A DNA stretch of 64,000 nucleotides from Pseudomonas mucoides (GTDB taxonomy: Bacteria > Pseudomonadota > Gammaproteobacteria > Pseudomonadales > Pseudomonadaceae): NCBI RefSeq assembly GCF_015461845.1, contig NZ_JACOPW010000001.1, positions 1,500,757 to 1,564,756 on the forward strand, written 5' to 3'. The notes under the pieces were generated by a model. That model was not told where the DNA came from, searched no databases, and saw only the letters and a list, made by a program, of their open reading frames with translations. Both the position numbers and the translations under genes were made by a program. Below, piece after piece: positions 18,454 through 26,841 of this stretch (positions are counted from its first letter, which is position 1; every line of letters begins with the position of its first letter).

Positions 18454-19544
18454 GGCTGCACCTTTTGAGCAAACGCCTTGAGCGCGAGTTTGAGCAATTC
18501 GTTGTGCTGGTAGCTCCCGTCGCGATCATCGCCATAGCGCACGATCACCAGGTTTTCGCTGGGGATCACGTACATCGCCTGCCCCCAATGACCCAGTGCG
18601 GCGAAGGTATCGGCCGGCGCATCGGGCCAGGGTTGTGCCGCCCCGTCCACTGCGCGATTGAGCCACCATTGACCGCCAGGCACGGCGTCATCCTGATGAG
18701 CGTGATAGCGGGCGAACGGTTCGCGATTGAAGGCGACCCAGTCTTTGGGCAGCAACTGACGACCCTGCCAGCGCCCGTCGCGCGCCATCAATAACCCGAT
18801 GCGTGCCAGATCGCGAGCCGTGAGATAGGCGTAGGACGAAGCGACGAAAGTGCCCGTGGCATCGGTTTCCCAAACGGCATGGTGGATGCCCAAGGGCTCG
18901 AACAGCGCAGTCCACGGATAGTCTGGATAACGTGCCGGGCCGACGATATTTTTCAGCGCGGCGGCGAGCAAACCGCTGTCACCACTGGAGTAACGAAAGG
19001 CCTGACCGGGCTCGGCGTATTCGGGATGCTCGGCGGTGAACGCAGCCATGTCCTGATGACCACGGGTGTAGAGCATCGCCACCACCGAGGACTTCAACGG
19101 GGCGTATTCATAGTCTTCCTGCCAGTCCAGCCCCGAAGCCCAATGCAGCAGGTCGGCCATGGTCACGCCGGGGTGTTTTTTCATCGGCGGATAAAACGTC
19201 TGCACCGGGTCCTGAAGTTTGAACAAGCCTTCGCCATAGGCCACACCCAGCACCGTGGCCATGAGGCTTTTGCTGATCGACCACGTCAGGTGTGGCGTGT
19301 CGGCGGTGGTCGGGCCGGCGTAGCGTTCGTAGATCAATTGACCGTCGCGGATCACCAGCAAGGCGTCGGTGCGCACGCCTTTTCGGGTGCTGTCGTCGCG
19401 GGGTGGGAAGGCGTAGGTTTCCAGGGCTTGAAGCGCTGACCCGGTGATGGCCGGGGCGGTTGACCATTGCTCGGCCGGCCAGTTTTCGGCGTGGGTCGGG
19501 AGGCTGAGCAGCAGCATGACAATGAGGGACAAGCCTTTGAACAT
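18450..19544 (-). CDS. Exported serine hydrolase, class C beta-lactamase fold
   Basis: A 364-residue exported serine hydrolase. A signal peptide ends near LLSLPTHA. The catalytic SxxK is SISKSL, the second motif YSS lies in FRYSSGDSG, and a GHWGQ segment takes the place of the usual KTG. Many DD-peptidase/esterase/6-aminohexanoate-dimer hydrolases share this arrangement; an AmpC-like beta-lactamase role is unlikely because there is no KTG. It acts in the periplasm. It overlaps the downstream small Cys-containing protein by 4 bp. Natural substrate unknown. Confidence 0.85.
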   Translation of the reverse strand: MFKGLSLIVMLLLSLPTHAENWPAEQWSTAPAITGSALQALETYAFPPRDDSTRKGVRTDALLVIRDGQLIYERYAGPTTADTPHLTWSISKSLMATVLGVAYGEGLFKLQDPVQTFYPPMKKHPGVTMADLLHWASGLDWQEDYEYAPLKSSVVAMLYTRGHQDMAAFTAEHPEYAEPGQAFRYSSGDSGLLAAALKNIVGPARYPDYPWTALFEPLGIHHAVWETDATGTFVASSYAYLTARDLARIGLLMARDGRWQGRQLLPKDWVAFNREPFARYHAHQDDAVPGGQWWLNRAVDGAAQPWPDAPADTFAALGHWGQAMYVIPSENLVIVRYGDDRDGSYQHNELLKLALKAFAQKVQP

Positions 19545-19622
19545 GGCGTGGGCTCGGGAGGATTAACTTGCTGAGCCTAGTTGAGGTTGATGACAGTTTT
19601 GGGATCTGTGTTGCCCATACTG

Positions 19623-19700
19623 GCCCCATCGCGAGCAGGCTCATTCCTACAGGGGAATGCATTTCAAACTGTAGGAGTGAGCCTGCTCACGATGGGGCCC
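19623..19700. repeat. REP doublet (REPIN)
   Basis: GGCCCCATCGCGAGCAGGCT and its complement enclose a short loop; the outer GGCCCC arms extend the pairing. It ends 2 bp before the stop of the acyl-CoA dehydrogenase-like gene, upstream of the serine hydrolase gene. Confidence 0.88.
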
Positions 19701-19701
19701 T

Positions 19702-20580
19702 TTAATTCACGGCTAATGCCTTGGCCAACCGCTTACCTCTGGCACCCGCCGCCAAATCCATCACCGCCTGATCCCGCTGCCACATCGCCGCCCAATGCCC
19801 CGGCCCATCGGCCAACGCCAGATCAATTTCAACCTTGAGCCCCTCGAACTGCGCAAACAACCCACCCAACAACACATGCCCGGCCGCATTGTTCGGTGCC
19901 TGACGGCTGACTTCCGCGCACCCGGCCAGCAGCGCCAGTAACCGCAACTGCAACGCTTGCGGCCAGTCGCTGTCCTGGCCAATGCCATACAGCCACGCCG
20001 TCATGGCGCTCAATACGTACACATCTTCAAGGGTGCGGAACGGTTTGACGTAGGCATCCCAACCATCCCCCGCCAACAACTCGCACTGGGCATTGTCGAG
20101 AAACAAGCGGCCATGACTGATGTCCGGCATCAGCGGGATCGCCGGCAGCTTTTCCAGGCGCACGCCGGGTTCATCGGGATAGACCACCGCCAGGCTCAGG
20201 CTTACAGGGTCGCCGGGCGCTTCACTGCGGGCAGCGATCAGCAGCCATTCGGCGGCATCACCGGCGGTGACGAAATCCTTGCGCCCGCTCAGGCGCAAAT
20301 CCGTGAGACGGGTTTGCATGTCCGCCGGTCGCAGGCTGCGCTGTTCGGTCGCACACAGCGCGCCGAGGCTCAGCGGCGCGCTCGGCCAGAGCATGCGCAA
20401 CGCTGCCTGATACCCCACCAGAAACGCCAGCCCCGGCGTGGCCATCAAACGCCCGCCAGCCACGGCCAGTTCAAACGGCGTCACCGTGCCCAACTGGTGC
20501 AACAAGGTCACGAAACCTTCCGCCAGATCCGGGTTGGCGGGCAGGCGTTCTTGGCGGTTCAACAGGTTTTGCCAGGGCAT
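19702..20580 (-). CDS. Acyl-CoA dehydrogenase-like protein
   Basis: A 292-residue protein that resembles the middle and C-terminal parts of acyl-CoA dehydrogenases, e.g. LTDLRLSGRKDFVTAGDAAEWLLIAA, which matches the beta-barrel region. It is about 90 residues shorter than canonical enzymes (near 380), and I see no clear catalytic Glu or complete FAD-binding signature, so activity is doubtful. The ATG at 20580 has a GGAG ribosome site 8 bp upstream; the frame is open for 52 more codons into the shared promoter region. It is divergent from olsBA, with 154 bp between starts. Function unknown. Confidence 0.65.
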   Translation of the reverse strand: MPWQNLLNRQERLPANPDLAEGFVTLLHQLGTVTPFELAVAGGRLMATPGLAFLVGYQAALRMLWPSAPLSLGALCATEQRSLRPADMQTRLTDLRLSGRKDFVTAGDAAEWLLIAARSEAPGDPVSLSLAVVYPDEPGVRLEKLPAIPLMPDISHGRLFLDNAQCELLAGDGWDAYVKPFRTLEDVYVLSAMTAWLYGIGQDSDWPQALQLRLLALLAGCAEVSRQAPNNAAGHVLLGGLFAQFEGLKVEIDLALADGPGHWAAMWQRDQAVMDLAAGARGKRLAKALAVN

Positions 20581-20597
20581 AAGAGGCTCCTCGTGGG

Positions 20598-20615
20598 CTG
20601 TCATATAAGCATCAC
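20598..20615 (+). promoter_or_regulatory. Possible Pho box upstream of olsBA
   Basis: CTGTCAT-ATAA-GCATCAC fits the PhoB box layout of two 7-mers spaced by 4 bp. The first half matches CTGTCAT exactly and the second matches about four of seven. It lies 120 bp before the olsB ATG and 18 bp before the divergent gene. Phosphate control of ornithine lipid synthesis is known in other bacteria, but this site is weak. Confidence 0.35.
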
Positions 20616-20734
20616 CAAAGCTTAATGGCGATGACACCGGGGCTACATAGCCTGACCTTGCACAAAACGGCTGCATAAAGAAAGTCGATCCGCTGTAACC
20701 CAAGACGGGTGAGCAGCCCGCACGGAGAATCGCC

Positions 20735-21490
20735 ATGACTCAGATCGCCCGCATCCGCGACACCGGCAACGACCGCCGCCTGCAAGCCGAACGCCTGATC
20801 GGCAGCGAGGCCTTGCAGGAAGCCCAGGCCTTGCGCTTCAACGTGTTCAGCGGCGAGTTCAACGCCAAGCTGAAGGGCGCTGAGCTGGGTCTGGACATGG
20901 ATGACTATGATGTTCATTGCGCCCACATCGGCGTGCGTGACTTGAATACCGGGCGCCTGGTGGCGACCACCCGTTTGCTCGATCACACGGCGGCCAGCAG
21001 CCTGGGCAAGTTTTACAGCGAAGAAGAATTCAGCCTGCACGGCCTGGTGCATCTCAAAGGCCCGATCCTGGAAATCGGCCGCACCTGCGTCGACCCGGCC
21101 TACCGCAACGGCGGCACCATCGCTGTGCTCTGGGGTGAACTGGCCGAAGTATTGAATCAGGGCGGCTACAGCTATTTGATGGGCTGCGCGAGCATCCCGA
21201 TGCAGGACGGCGGCATCCAGGCCCACGCGATCATGCAGCGCCTGCGCGAACGCTACCTGTGCACCGAACACCTGCGCGCCGAGCCGAAAAAGCCGCTGCC
21301 GACGCTGGATATTCCTTCTAACGTGATCGCCGAAATGCCGCCGCTGCTCAAGGCCTACATGCGCCTCGGCGCGAAGATCTGCGGCGAGCCTTGCTGGGAC
21401 GAAGATTTCCAGGTGGCCGACGTGTTCATCCTGCTCAAGCGCGACGAGCTCTGCCCGCGTTACGCCAAGCACTTCAAGGCGGCGATGTGA
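20735..21490 (+). CDS. olsB: L-ornithine N-alpha-acyltransferase OlsB
   Basis: A 251-residue OlsB-type acyltransferase that transfers a 3-hydroxyacyl group from acyl carrier protein to the alpha-amino group of ornithine, giving lyso-ornithine lipid. The GNAT-like core includes [10 protein letters not shown] near the N-terminus, [11 protein letters not shown], and [22 protein letters not shown], the family's most conserved stretch. A CGGAGA ribosome site lies 6 bp before the ATG. Its stop overlaps the olsA start (TGATG), and the pair corresponds to P. aeruginosa PA4351-PA4350. It acts at the cytoplasmic face of the inner membrane. Confidence 0.92.
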   Translation: MTQIARIRDTGNDRRLQAERLIGSEALQEAQALRFNVFSGEFNAKLKGAELGLDMDDYDVHCAHIGVRDLNTGRLVATTRLLDHTAASSLGKFYSEEEFSLHGLVHLKGPILEIGRTCVDPAYRNGGTIAVLWGELAEVLNQGGYSYLMGCASIPMQDGGIQAHAIMQRLRERYLCTEHLRAEPKKPLPTLDIPSNVIAEMPPLLKAYMRLGAKICGEPCWDEDFQVADVFILLKRDELCPRYAKHFKAAM

Positions 21491-22281
21491 TGAACCGGTT
21501 GCGGGTGTACGCGCGGATTGCGCGAGTGCTGGTGGTGGTCGCGCTGGGATTGAGCATGGCCTGCGTGTTCGGTCTGTTCGAGCGCATGGGCATCGCCCAC
21601 TCGATGGTCCGCCGCCAACGCTGGTCGCGATTTTTCATGACGCGGTTGAGCAATGCCCTGCCCTTCCACGTGACTGTTCAGGGTGAATTGCCCAAGCAAC
21701 CGATGCTCTGGGTCAGTAATCATGTGTCCTGGACTGACATCCCGCTGCTGGGCATGCTCACGCCGATGTCGTTCCTGTCCAAGGCCGAAGTGCGCACCTG
21801 GCCGGTGGCGGGCTGGTTGGCGGCCAAGGCTGGCAGTCTGTTTATTCGTCGTGGGTCGGGCGATAGTCAACTGATCCGCAAACAAATGACCCGCCACCTG
21901 GAACAGGAGCATCCGCTGCTGATGTTCCCGGAAGGCACCACCACCGATGGCCGGTCGTTGCGTACCTTTCATGGTCGCTTGCTGTCGGCGGCAATTGATT
22001 CAGAGGTGCAGCTGCAACCGGTGGCGATTCGTTATTTGCGTGACGGTCAGCTCGACACCTTGGCACCGTTCATTGGCGACGATGATCTGCTGTCGCATTT
22101 GATGCGCTTGTTTGCCAATGACCGGGGGGATGTGGAGATTCACCTGCTCAAGCCGATTGCTTGCGAAGGTCGCGAACGTGCAGCGCTGGCGTTCGAAGCG
22201 CAGCAAGCGGTGCAGAAAGCGTTGTTTGGGGCGATTGCGGAGAAGCAGCCAATCCCGATGCGCCCGGCCATCGCTGCTTAA
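21490..22281 (+). CDS. olsA: Lyso-ornithine lipid O-acyltransferase OlsA
   Basis: A 263-residue PlsC-like acyltransferase that adds the second, ester-linked fatty acid to lyso-ornithine lipid. One N-terminal hydrophobic helix anchors it in the inner membrane (about 11-32). The acyltransferase motifs are NHVSWTD (HX4D, about 77-83), a FIRRGSGD segment and FPEGTTTDG (about 142-150). The start is set by the TGATG overlap with olsB, giving coupled translation; the frame is open 33 codons upstream inside olsB. It lacks evidence of extra domains. Related PlsC paralogues act on lysophosphatidate, so the name rests on the olsB partner. Confidence 0.9.
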   Translation: MNRLRVYARIARVLVVVALGLSMACVFGLFERMGIAHSMVRRQRWSRFFMTRLSNALPFHVTVQGELPKQPMLWVSNHVSWTDIPLLGMLTPMSFLSKAEVRTWPVAGWLAAKAGSLFIRRGSGDSQLIRKQMTRHLEQEHPLLMFPEGTTTDGRSLRTFHGRLLSAAIDSEVQLQPVAIRYLRDGQLDTLAPFIGDDDLLSHLMRLFANDRGDVEIHLLKPIACEGRERAALAFEAQQAVQKALFGAIAEKQPIPMRPAIAA

Positions 22282-22292
22282 ACACACATCCC

Positions 22293-22382
22293 CTGTAGGA
22301 GTGAGCCAGCTCGCGATAGCGGTCTTTCATTCACATCATTGTTGAATGTTATGCCGCCATCGCGAGCAGGCTCACGCCTACA
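22293..22382. repeat. REP doublet (REPIN)
   Basis: CTGTAGGAGTGAGCCAGCTCGCGAT and, inverted, ATCGCGAGCAGGCTCACGCCTACA flank a 40 bp loop that contains a smaller repeat (CATTCACATCATTGTTGAATG). It fills the gap between convergent olsA and acpH. Confidence 0.88.
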
Positions 22383-22388
22383 TTGGGT

Positions 22389-22967
22389 TCAAGGTGTTGG
22401 GTAGTGTTGGGCAAAGGTTTGGAGCTGTGGGTAGAACAGCCTGAAATCGTCACTCAACGGTTCATACAACACCCGCAATTCCTGCATCGCCCCCGCCAGT
22501 TCCTCCGGCCGGGTCAACCGCCGAGAAATCCCCCGCAGCACCTGTTCCAGCACCTCGAATTCCTGATACGACCCCAACCAGTCATTCGCCACCATGTGCG
22601 GCGCGATGCTCGCCAACCGTTCCGGCAACTGCGGCTCGGCCGCCAGCACCCGGTACACATCCGACGTGAACAACTCCAGCGGCCGGTCGGCGTACAGCGT
22701 CCAGTCCCGTGCCAGGCAGTGGTCGAAAAACACGTCGAGCACGATCCCGGCGTAACGCCGGCGTGTCGTGGAAAACCGCGACAACGCAACATCCACCAGC
22801 GGATGGCGGTCGGTAAACACGTCGATGCTGCGGTGCAGCTGAATGGCCGCCTCGATCTCCGGCGCGTATTGCCCTTGCAGCCGTCCTTTGACGAAATCGC
22901 CATAGAGACTGCCGAGCCATTGACCGGGACGCTGGCCACCGAGGTGAAGATGTGCGAGATAGTTCAT
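22389..22967 (-). CDS. acpH: Acyl carrier protein phosphodiesterase AcpH
   Basis: A 192-residue AcpH (DUF479) protein, nearly the same length as the E. coli enzyme. It removes the 4'-phosphopantetheine arm from acyl carrier protein. Diagnostic segments are MNYLAHLHLGG at the start, GSLYGDFVKGR, LHRSIDVFTDRHP and VLDVFFDHCLARDW, which contain the His/Asp residues of the HD-like metal site. It is cytoplasmic. It is a single gene facing olsA. The start is the only ATG that keeps the conserved N-terminus; no strong ribosome site is visible. Confidence 0.92.
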   Translation of the reverse strand: MNYLAHLHLGGQRPGQWLGSLYGDFVKGRLQGQYAPEIEAAIQLHRSIDVFTDRHPLVDVALSRFSTTRRRYAGIVLDVFFDHCLARDWTLYADRPLELFTSDVYRVLAAEPQLPERLASIAPHMVANDWLGSYQEFEVLEQVLRGISRRLTRPEELAGAMQELRVLYEPLSDDFRLFYPQLQTFAQHYPTP

Positions 22968-23013
22968 AGGCGCAGCTTAGCACTGCGCCTTTGGATCTTT
23001 ACATCCCACGTAT

Positions 23014-23113
23014 CGTTATAACTCGATATACCGAATTGTTAGCGGCTCAGAGCCAAATCATATTTGTATATCGCGAAATACCGATTTAAAGTTCGCCTCA
23101 TCGCGATATAGCG
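23014..23113. promoter_or_regulatory. Cluster of CGATATA-type operator half-sites before arsR
   Basis: Four AT-rich copies of one word occur in 100 bp: CGTTATA and CTCGATATACCG (23014-23033), TATATCGCGAAATA (23067-23080) and TCGCGATATAGCG (23101-23113). The last two are inverted relative to each other around CGCGA. Their location just before the arsR-MFS-xenB operon suggests they bind the ArsR-type repressor and mediate autoregulation. Confidence 0.5.
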
Positions 23114-23138
23114 TTTTAACCATCACGAGCTCACCCCC

Positions 23139-23441
23139 ATGACCATTAATCTCGACGAAATAATAAAAGCCCTGGCACACCCAGTACGGCGAGAAATCCT
23201 GCACTGGCTCAAAGACCCTACCGTCGAATTTCCTGACCAGTCCCACAGCAACGAGCACGGCGTTTGTGCCGGGCAGATCGATCAACGTTGCGGCTTGTCG
23301 CAGTCCACGGTGTCCGCGCACCTGGCGACGCTGCAACGCGCCGGCCTGATCAGCAGCCGCAAAGTCGGCCAGTGGCATTTTTTCAAACGTAATGAGGAAA
23401 CCATCCAGGAATTCCTCAAGACCTTCAGTAAAGAGCTCTGA
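23139..23441 (+). CDS. ArsR family transcriptional regulator
   Basis: A 100-residue winged-helix regulator of the ArsR/SmtB fold, probably a repressor of its own operon. The segment ALAHPVRREILHWLKD begins the domain; QIDQRCGLSQSTVSAHLATLQRAGLISSRKVGQWHFFKR is the recognition helix and wing. The only Cys residues (GVCAGQ and QRCGLSQ) do not form a typical metal site; a reactive electrophile sensed through them is possible. The enzymes downstream (MFS exporter and XenB) point to a xenobiotic or electrophile inducer rather than arsenic. Repeated CGATATA words lie upstream. Confidence 0.9.
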   Translation: MTINLDEIIKALAHPVRREILHWLKDPTVEFPDQSHSNEHGVCAGQIDQRCGLSQSTVSAHLATLQRAGLISSRKVGQWHFFKRNEETIQEFLKTFSKEL

Positions 23442-23475
23442 CCCTTAACGTCAGTCAGCCGACAAGGAATCAACA

Positions 23476-24642
23476 ATGCCCCTCTCGCTTCTCATACTGG
23501 CCTTGAGTGCCTTCGCCATCGGCACCACCGAGTTCGTCATCATGGGCCTGCTGCCCGATGTGGCGGCTGACCTCGGTGTGTCGATCCCCGGCGCTGGCTG
23601 GTTGGTGACCGGTTACGCCCTGGGCGTGGCCATCGGGGCGCCGTTCATGGCGCTGGCCACCGCCCGACTGCCGCGCAAGGCTGCACTGGTGGCGTTGATG
23701 GGGATCTTCATCATCGGCAACTTGCTCTGCGCCCTCGCCAGTGACTACAACGTGTTGATGTTTGCACGCGTTGTCACGGCGCTCTGCCACGGTGCCTTCT
23801 TCGGTATCGGTTCGGTGGTGGCGGCAGGCCTGGTGCCGGCCAACAAACGCGCTTCGGCCGTGGCCTTGATGTTCACCGGCCTGACCCTGGCCAACGTGCT
23901 CGGCGTGCCACTGGGCACCGCGCTCGGCCAACAGGCCGGCTGGCGCTCGACCTTCTGGGCCGTGACGGTAATTGGTGTGATCGCCCTGATTGGCCTGATC
24001 CGCTTCCTGCCGGCCAAGCGTGATGAAGAAAAACTCGACATGCGTGCCGAACTGGCTGCGCTCAAGGGTGCCGGGATCTGGTTGTCCCTGAGCATGACTG
24101 CGCTGTTCGCGGCCTCGGTCTTCACCCTCTTCACTTACGTCGCGCCGTTGCTGGGCGAAGTTACCGGCGTCTCGCCACGTGGCGTGACCTGGACCCTGAT
24201 GCTCATCGGCCTGGGCCTGACCGTCGGCAACATCATCGGCGGCAAACTGGCGGACAAAGGCATGGCTGCGACGCTGATTGGTGTGTTCATCAGCATGGCC
24301 GTGGTCTCCACCGTGCTGACGTGGACCAGTGTTGCGCTGATCCCGACCGAAATCACCCTGTTCCTCTGGGCCACCGCGTGTTTTGCCGCCGTGCCGGCCC
24401 TGCAAGTGAACGTGGTGACCTTTGGCAAAGCGGCACCGAACCTGGTGTCGACCCTGAACATCGGCGCTTTCAACATTGGCAACGCCCTCGGTGCCTGGGT
24501 CGGCGGCAGTGTCATCGCCCACGGCTTCGGCCTGACCAGCGTACCGCTCGCGGCTGCCGCACTGGCGGTACTCGCCCTGCTGGTGACCCTGATTACTTTC
24601 CGCCAGAGCGGCAATCCCGAACTGGCTCCAGCGACTCACTAA
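23476..24642 (+). CDS. MFS efflux transporter (DHA1, AraJ-like)
   Basis: A 388-residue twelve-helix transporter. The first helix reads LSAFAIGTTEFVIMGLLPDVA, the hallmark of the AraJ/SotB/YdhP-type DHA1 exporters, and a motif A-like loop ALATARLPRKAAL follows helix 2. It lies 34 bp after the arsR-type gene and 28 bp before xenB, so the three form one operon. It probably exports the compound that induces the operon or a product of XenB; the substrate is unknown. An ACAAGGA ribosome site precedes the ATG. Confidence 0.88.
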   Translation: MPLSLLILALSAFAIGTTEFVIMGLLPDVAADLGVSIPGAGWLVTGYALGVAIGAPFMALATARLPRKAALVALMGIFIIGNLLCALASDYNVLMFARVVTALCHGAFFGIGSVVAAGLVPANKRASAVALMFTGLTLANVLGVPLGTALGQQAGWRSTFWAVTVIGVIALIGLIRFLPAKRDEEKLDMRAELAALKGAGIWLSLSMTALFAASVFTLFTYVAPLLGEVTGVSPRGVTWTLMLIGLGLTVGNIIGGKLADKGMAATLIGVFISMAVVSTVLTWTSVALIPTEITLFLWATACFAAVPALQVNVVTFGKAAPNLVSTLNIGAFNIGNALGAWVGGSVIAHGFGLTSVPLAAAALAVLALLVTLITFRQSGNPELAPATH

Positions 24643-24670
24643 TCCACTTGAACCTCACGAGGGTGTTTTC

Positions 24671-25720
24671 ATGACGACTATTTTCGATCCGATCAAACTG
24701 GGCGACATCGAGTTGGCCAACCGCATCATCATGGCGCCGCTGACCCGTTGCCGCGCCGACGAAGGCCGCGTGCCAAACGCGCTGATGGCCGAATACTACG
24801 TCCAGCGCGCTTCCGCCGGCCTGATTCTCAGCGAGGCCACCTCGGTCACGCCAATGGGTGTCGGCTACCCGGACACCCCGGGCATCTGGTCCAACGACCA
24901 GGTCCGTGGCTGGGCTAACGTGACCAAAGCGATCCATGGCGCGGGCGGCAAGATTTTCCTGCAACTGTGGCACGTCGGCCGGGTGTCCCACACCTCGTAC
25001 CTGAACGGCGAAGCGCCGGTCGCACCGAGCGCCATTCAGCCAAAAGGTCACGTCAGCCTGGTTCGCCCATTGGCCGACTATCCAACGCCGCGTGCCCTGG
25101 AAACCGCTGAAATCGCCGACATCATCGACGCTTACCGCACCGGTGCCGAGAACGCCAAGGCTGCCGGTTTTGACGGCGTGGAAATCCACGGCGCCAACGG
25201 TTACCTGCTCGACCAGTTCCTGCAAAGCAGCACTAACCAGCGCACCGACAACTATGGCGGTTCCCTGGAAAACCGTGCGCGCCTGCTGCTGGAAGTGACC
25301 GACGCAGCCATCGAAGTCTGGGGCGCCGGCCGCGTGGGTGTGCACCTGGCACCGCGTGCTGACTCCCATGACATGGGCGACGACAACCTGGCCGAAACCT
25401 TCACCTACGTCGCTCGCGAACTGGGCAAGCGTGGCATCGCCTTCATCTGCTCCCGCGAGAAAGAAGCCGGCGACAGCCTCGGCCCACAACTGAAAGAAGC
25501 CTTCGGCGGCCCGTACATCGCCAACGAACGCTTCACCAAGGACAGCGCCAACGCCTGGTTGGCCAGCGGCAAGGCCGATGCGGTCGCCTTTGGTGTGCCG
25601 TTCATCGCCAACCCGGACTTGCCGGCCCGTTTGAAGGCCGATGCGCCGCTGAACGAAGCACGTCCAGAACTGTTCTACGCAAAAGGCCCGGTCGGTTACA
25701 TCGACTACCCTGCGCTGTAA
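24671..25720 (+). CDS. xenB: Old yellow enzyme, xenobiotic reductase B-like
   Basis: A 349-residue FMN-dependent ene-reductase of the old yellow enzyme family; the length equals XenB of P. fluorescens. It reduces activated alkenes, nitrate esters and nitroaromatics with NADPH. Typical segments are NRIIMAPLTRCRAD, QLWHVGRVSH, the substrate-binding HGANGYLLDQFL with the His/Asn pair near residue 178, the NYGGSLENRARLL signature and a C-terminal GVPFIANPDLPARL. It is cytoplasmic and is the last gene of the arsR operon; a strong terminator follows 20 bp downstream. Whether the natural substrate is a reactive alkene such as N-ethylmaleimide is inferred from the family. Confidence 0.92.
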   Translation: MTTIFDPIKLGDIELANRIIMAPLTRCRADEGRVPNALMAEYYVQRASAGLILSEATSVTPMGVGYPDTPGIWSNDQVRGWANVTKAIHGAGGKIFLQLWHVGRVSHTSYLNGEAPVAPSAIQPKGHVSLVRPLADYPTPRALETAEIADIIDAYRTGAENAKAAGFDGVEIHGANGYLLDQFLQSSTNQRTDNYGGSLENRARLLLEVTDAAIEVWGAGRVGVHLAPRADSHDMGDDNLAETFTYVARELGKRGIAFICSREKEAGDSLGPQLKEAFGGPYIANERFTKDSANAWLASGKADAVAFGVPFIANPDLPARLKADAPLNEARPELFYAKGPVGYIDYPAL

Positions 25721-25740
25721 GCATCCGTCACTGAAATGCA

Positions 25741-25774
25741 AAAAGCCCCGACTCGTGAGAGCCGGGGCTTTTTG
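25741..25774 (+). terminator. Rho-independent terminator after xenB
   Basis: AAAAAGCCCCGaCTC and GAGcCGGGGCTTTTT pair around a GTGA loop, with a run of T at the end. The A-tract makes it bidirectional, so it could also end transcription from the other side. Confidence 0.93.
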
Positions 25775-25943
25775 GTTTTTAACGTGGCGTGATCACACAC
25801 GTTCACATCCAAGACACAAAATTCCTACAAAATACGTAGCTCGCTACCTGTCATCCTGGCGAGCGTCCGTATATAAAAGCACCCTATGGCATCGGCACCC
25901 GCCTGGAAAGTTGACAGTGGCGACGCCGATTACGCATTTTGTT

Positions 25944-26576
25944 TCATTTGCGCAGGCTTGGGCTCAAGCGCAGCATGTCCAGCCCGGTCTCGACCCAACG
26001 CTCGGCTTCGGCGTGCAATTGAAAACTGTCGGGGGCCAGCAACCACTTGTACAGGATGCCATCGATGTACGCGTGCAGGCTGATGGCCGCGCGCGCCGTG
26101 TCGAGGTCTGCGGGCATTTGCCCCCGATTCACGGCATTACGCAGGGCCAGGCCGATGCGCACATTGCAATCAAGGCTGGCCGTCAGGCGCTGTTGGCGCA
26201 GATCGCACATTTCATCGGTGAATTCGCACTTATGAAACAGAATCTCATTAATGCGTCGGGTTTTCGGGTCCAGTGCAACTTGATGAAACAAATGAATCAG
26301 CAGCTTGCGCATGCAGCCGAGCGGGTCGAGTTCTTCTTCGCTTTCGCTGGCCCTGGCCATCTCATCCAGTGGCTCATGCAAGGTATCCAGCATGGCCTGC
26401 ACCAGATCGGCCTTGTTGCTGAAATGCCAGTAGATGGCACCGCGAGTCACGCCGGCCAGGGTCGCGATGTCCGCCAGTGTCGTGCGTGCCACGCCCCTTT
26501 CATAAAAGGCTTTCTCTGCCGCTTCGAGTATCTGGGCGCGGGTTTCTTGAGCTTCCTCTTTGGTGCGACGGACCAT
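25944..26576 (-). CDS. emhR: TetR-family repressor EmhR/TtgR
   Basis: A 210-residue TetR-family repressor very like TtgR of P. putida and EmhR of P. fluorescens. The helix-turn-helix is [21 protein letters not shown] (residues about 32-52); [20 protein letters not shown] at the N-terminus and [10 protein letters not shown] in the ligand domain are almost identical between these proteins. It binds drugs or solvents in its C-terminal pocket and releases the operator. The gene is divergent from emhABC, whose promoter region holds a TtgR-type operator, so repression of both is expected. Confidence 0.93.
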   Translation of the reverse strand: MVRRTKEEAQETRAQILEAAEKAFYERGVARTTLADIATLAGVTRGAIYWHFSNKADLVQAMLDTLHEPLDEMARASESEEELDPLGCMRKLLIHLFHQVALDPKTRRINEILFHKCEFTDEMCDLRQQRLTASLDCNVRIGLALRNAVNRGQMPADLDTARAAISLHAYIDGILYKWLLAPDSFQLHAEAERWVETGLDMLRLSPSLRK

Positions 26577-26720
26577 GGCAGTAAAACCTCAATCAGGATG
26601 CTTCAGTGATGTCTGAACATCAGCTGAATAAAAGTGGAGCGTTCGCTCTTGGGCGCCGTCCCCGTCTTAGAATTCAAACCTTCGAACGGCTTTTGTAGCG
26701 AAGTGGGTACACAGCCAAGG

Positions 26721-26750
26721 TGTTTACAAACAACCATGAACGTAAGTATA
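26721..26750. promoter_or_regulatory. EmhR/TtgR operator
   Basis: The 30 bp starting TGTTTACAAACAACC and ending GAACGTAAGTATA closely resemble the TtgR operator of P. putida as I recall it, in which half-sites TTTACAAAC and GTAAGTA flank CAACCATGAA. It lies 92 bp before the emhA ATG and about 145 bp before emhR. Confidence 0.8.
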
Positions 26751-26841
26751 TTCCTTAGCAAGCTACTTATCCACTCAGCACCCTATTTTTACCCTTCCAC
26801 CTTTCTAGTGCGCACTTTGCGCGCCTGACCCGAGGATTTTC

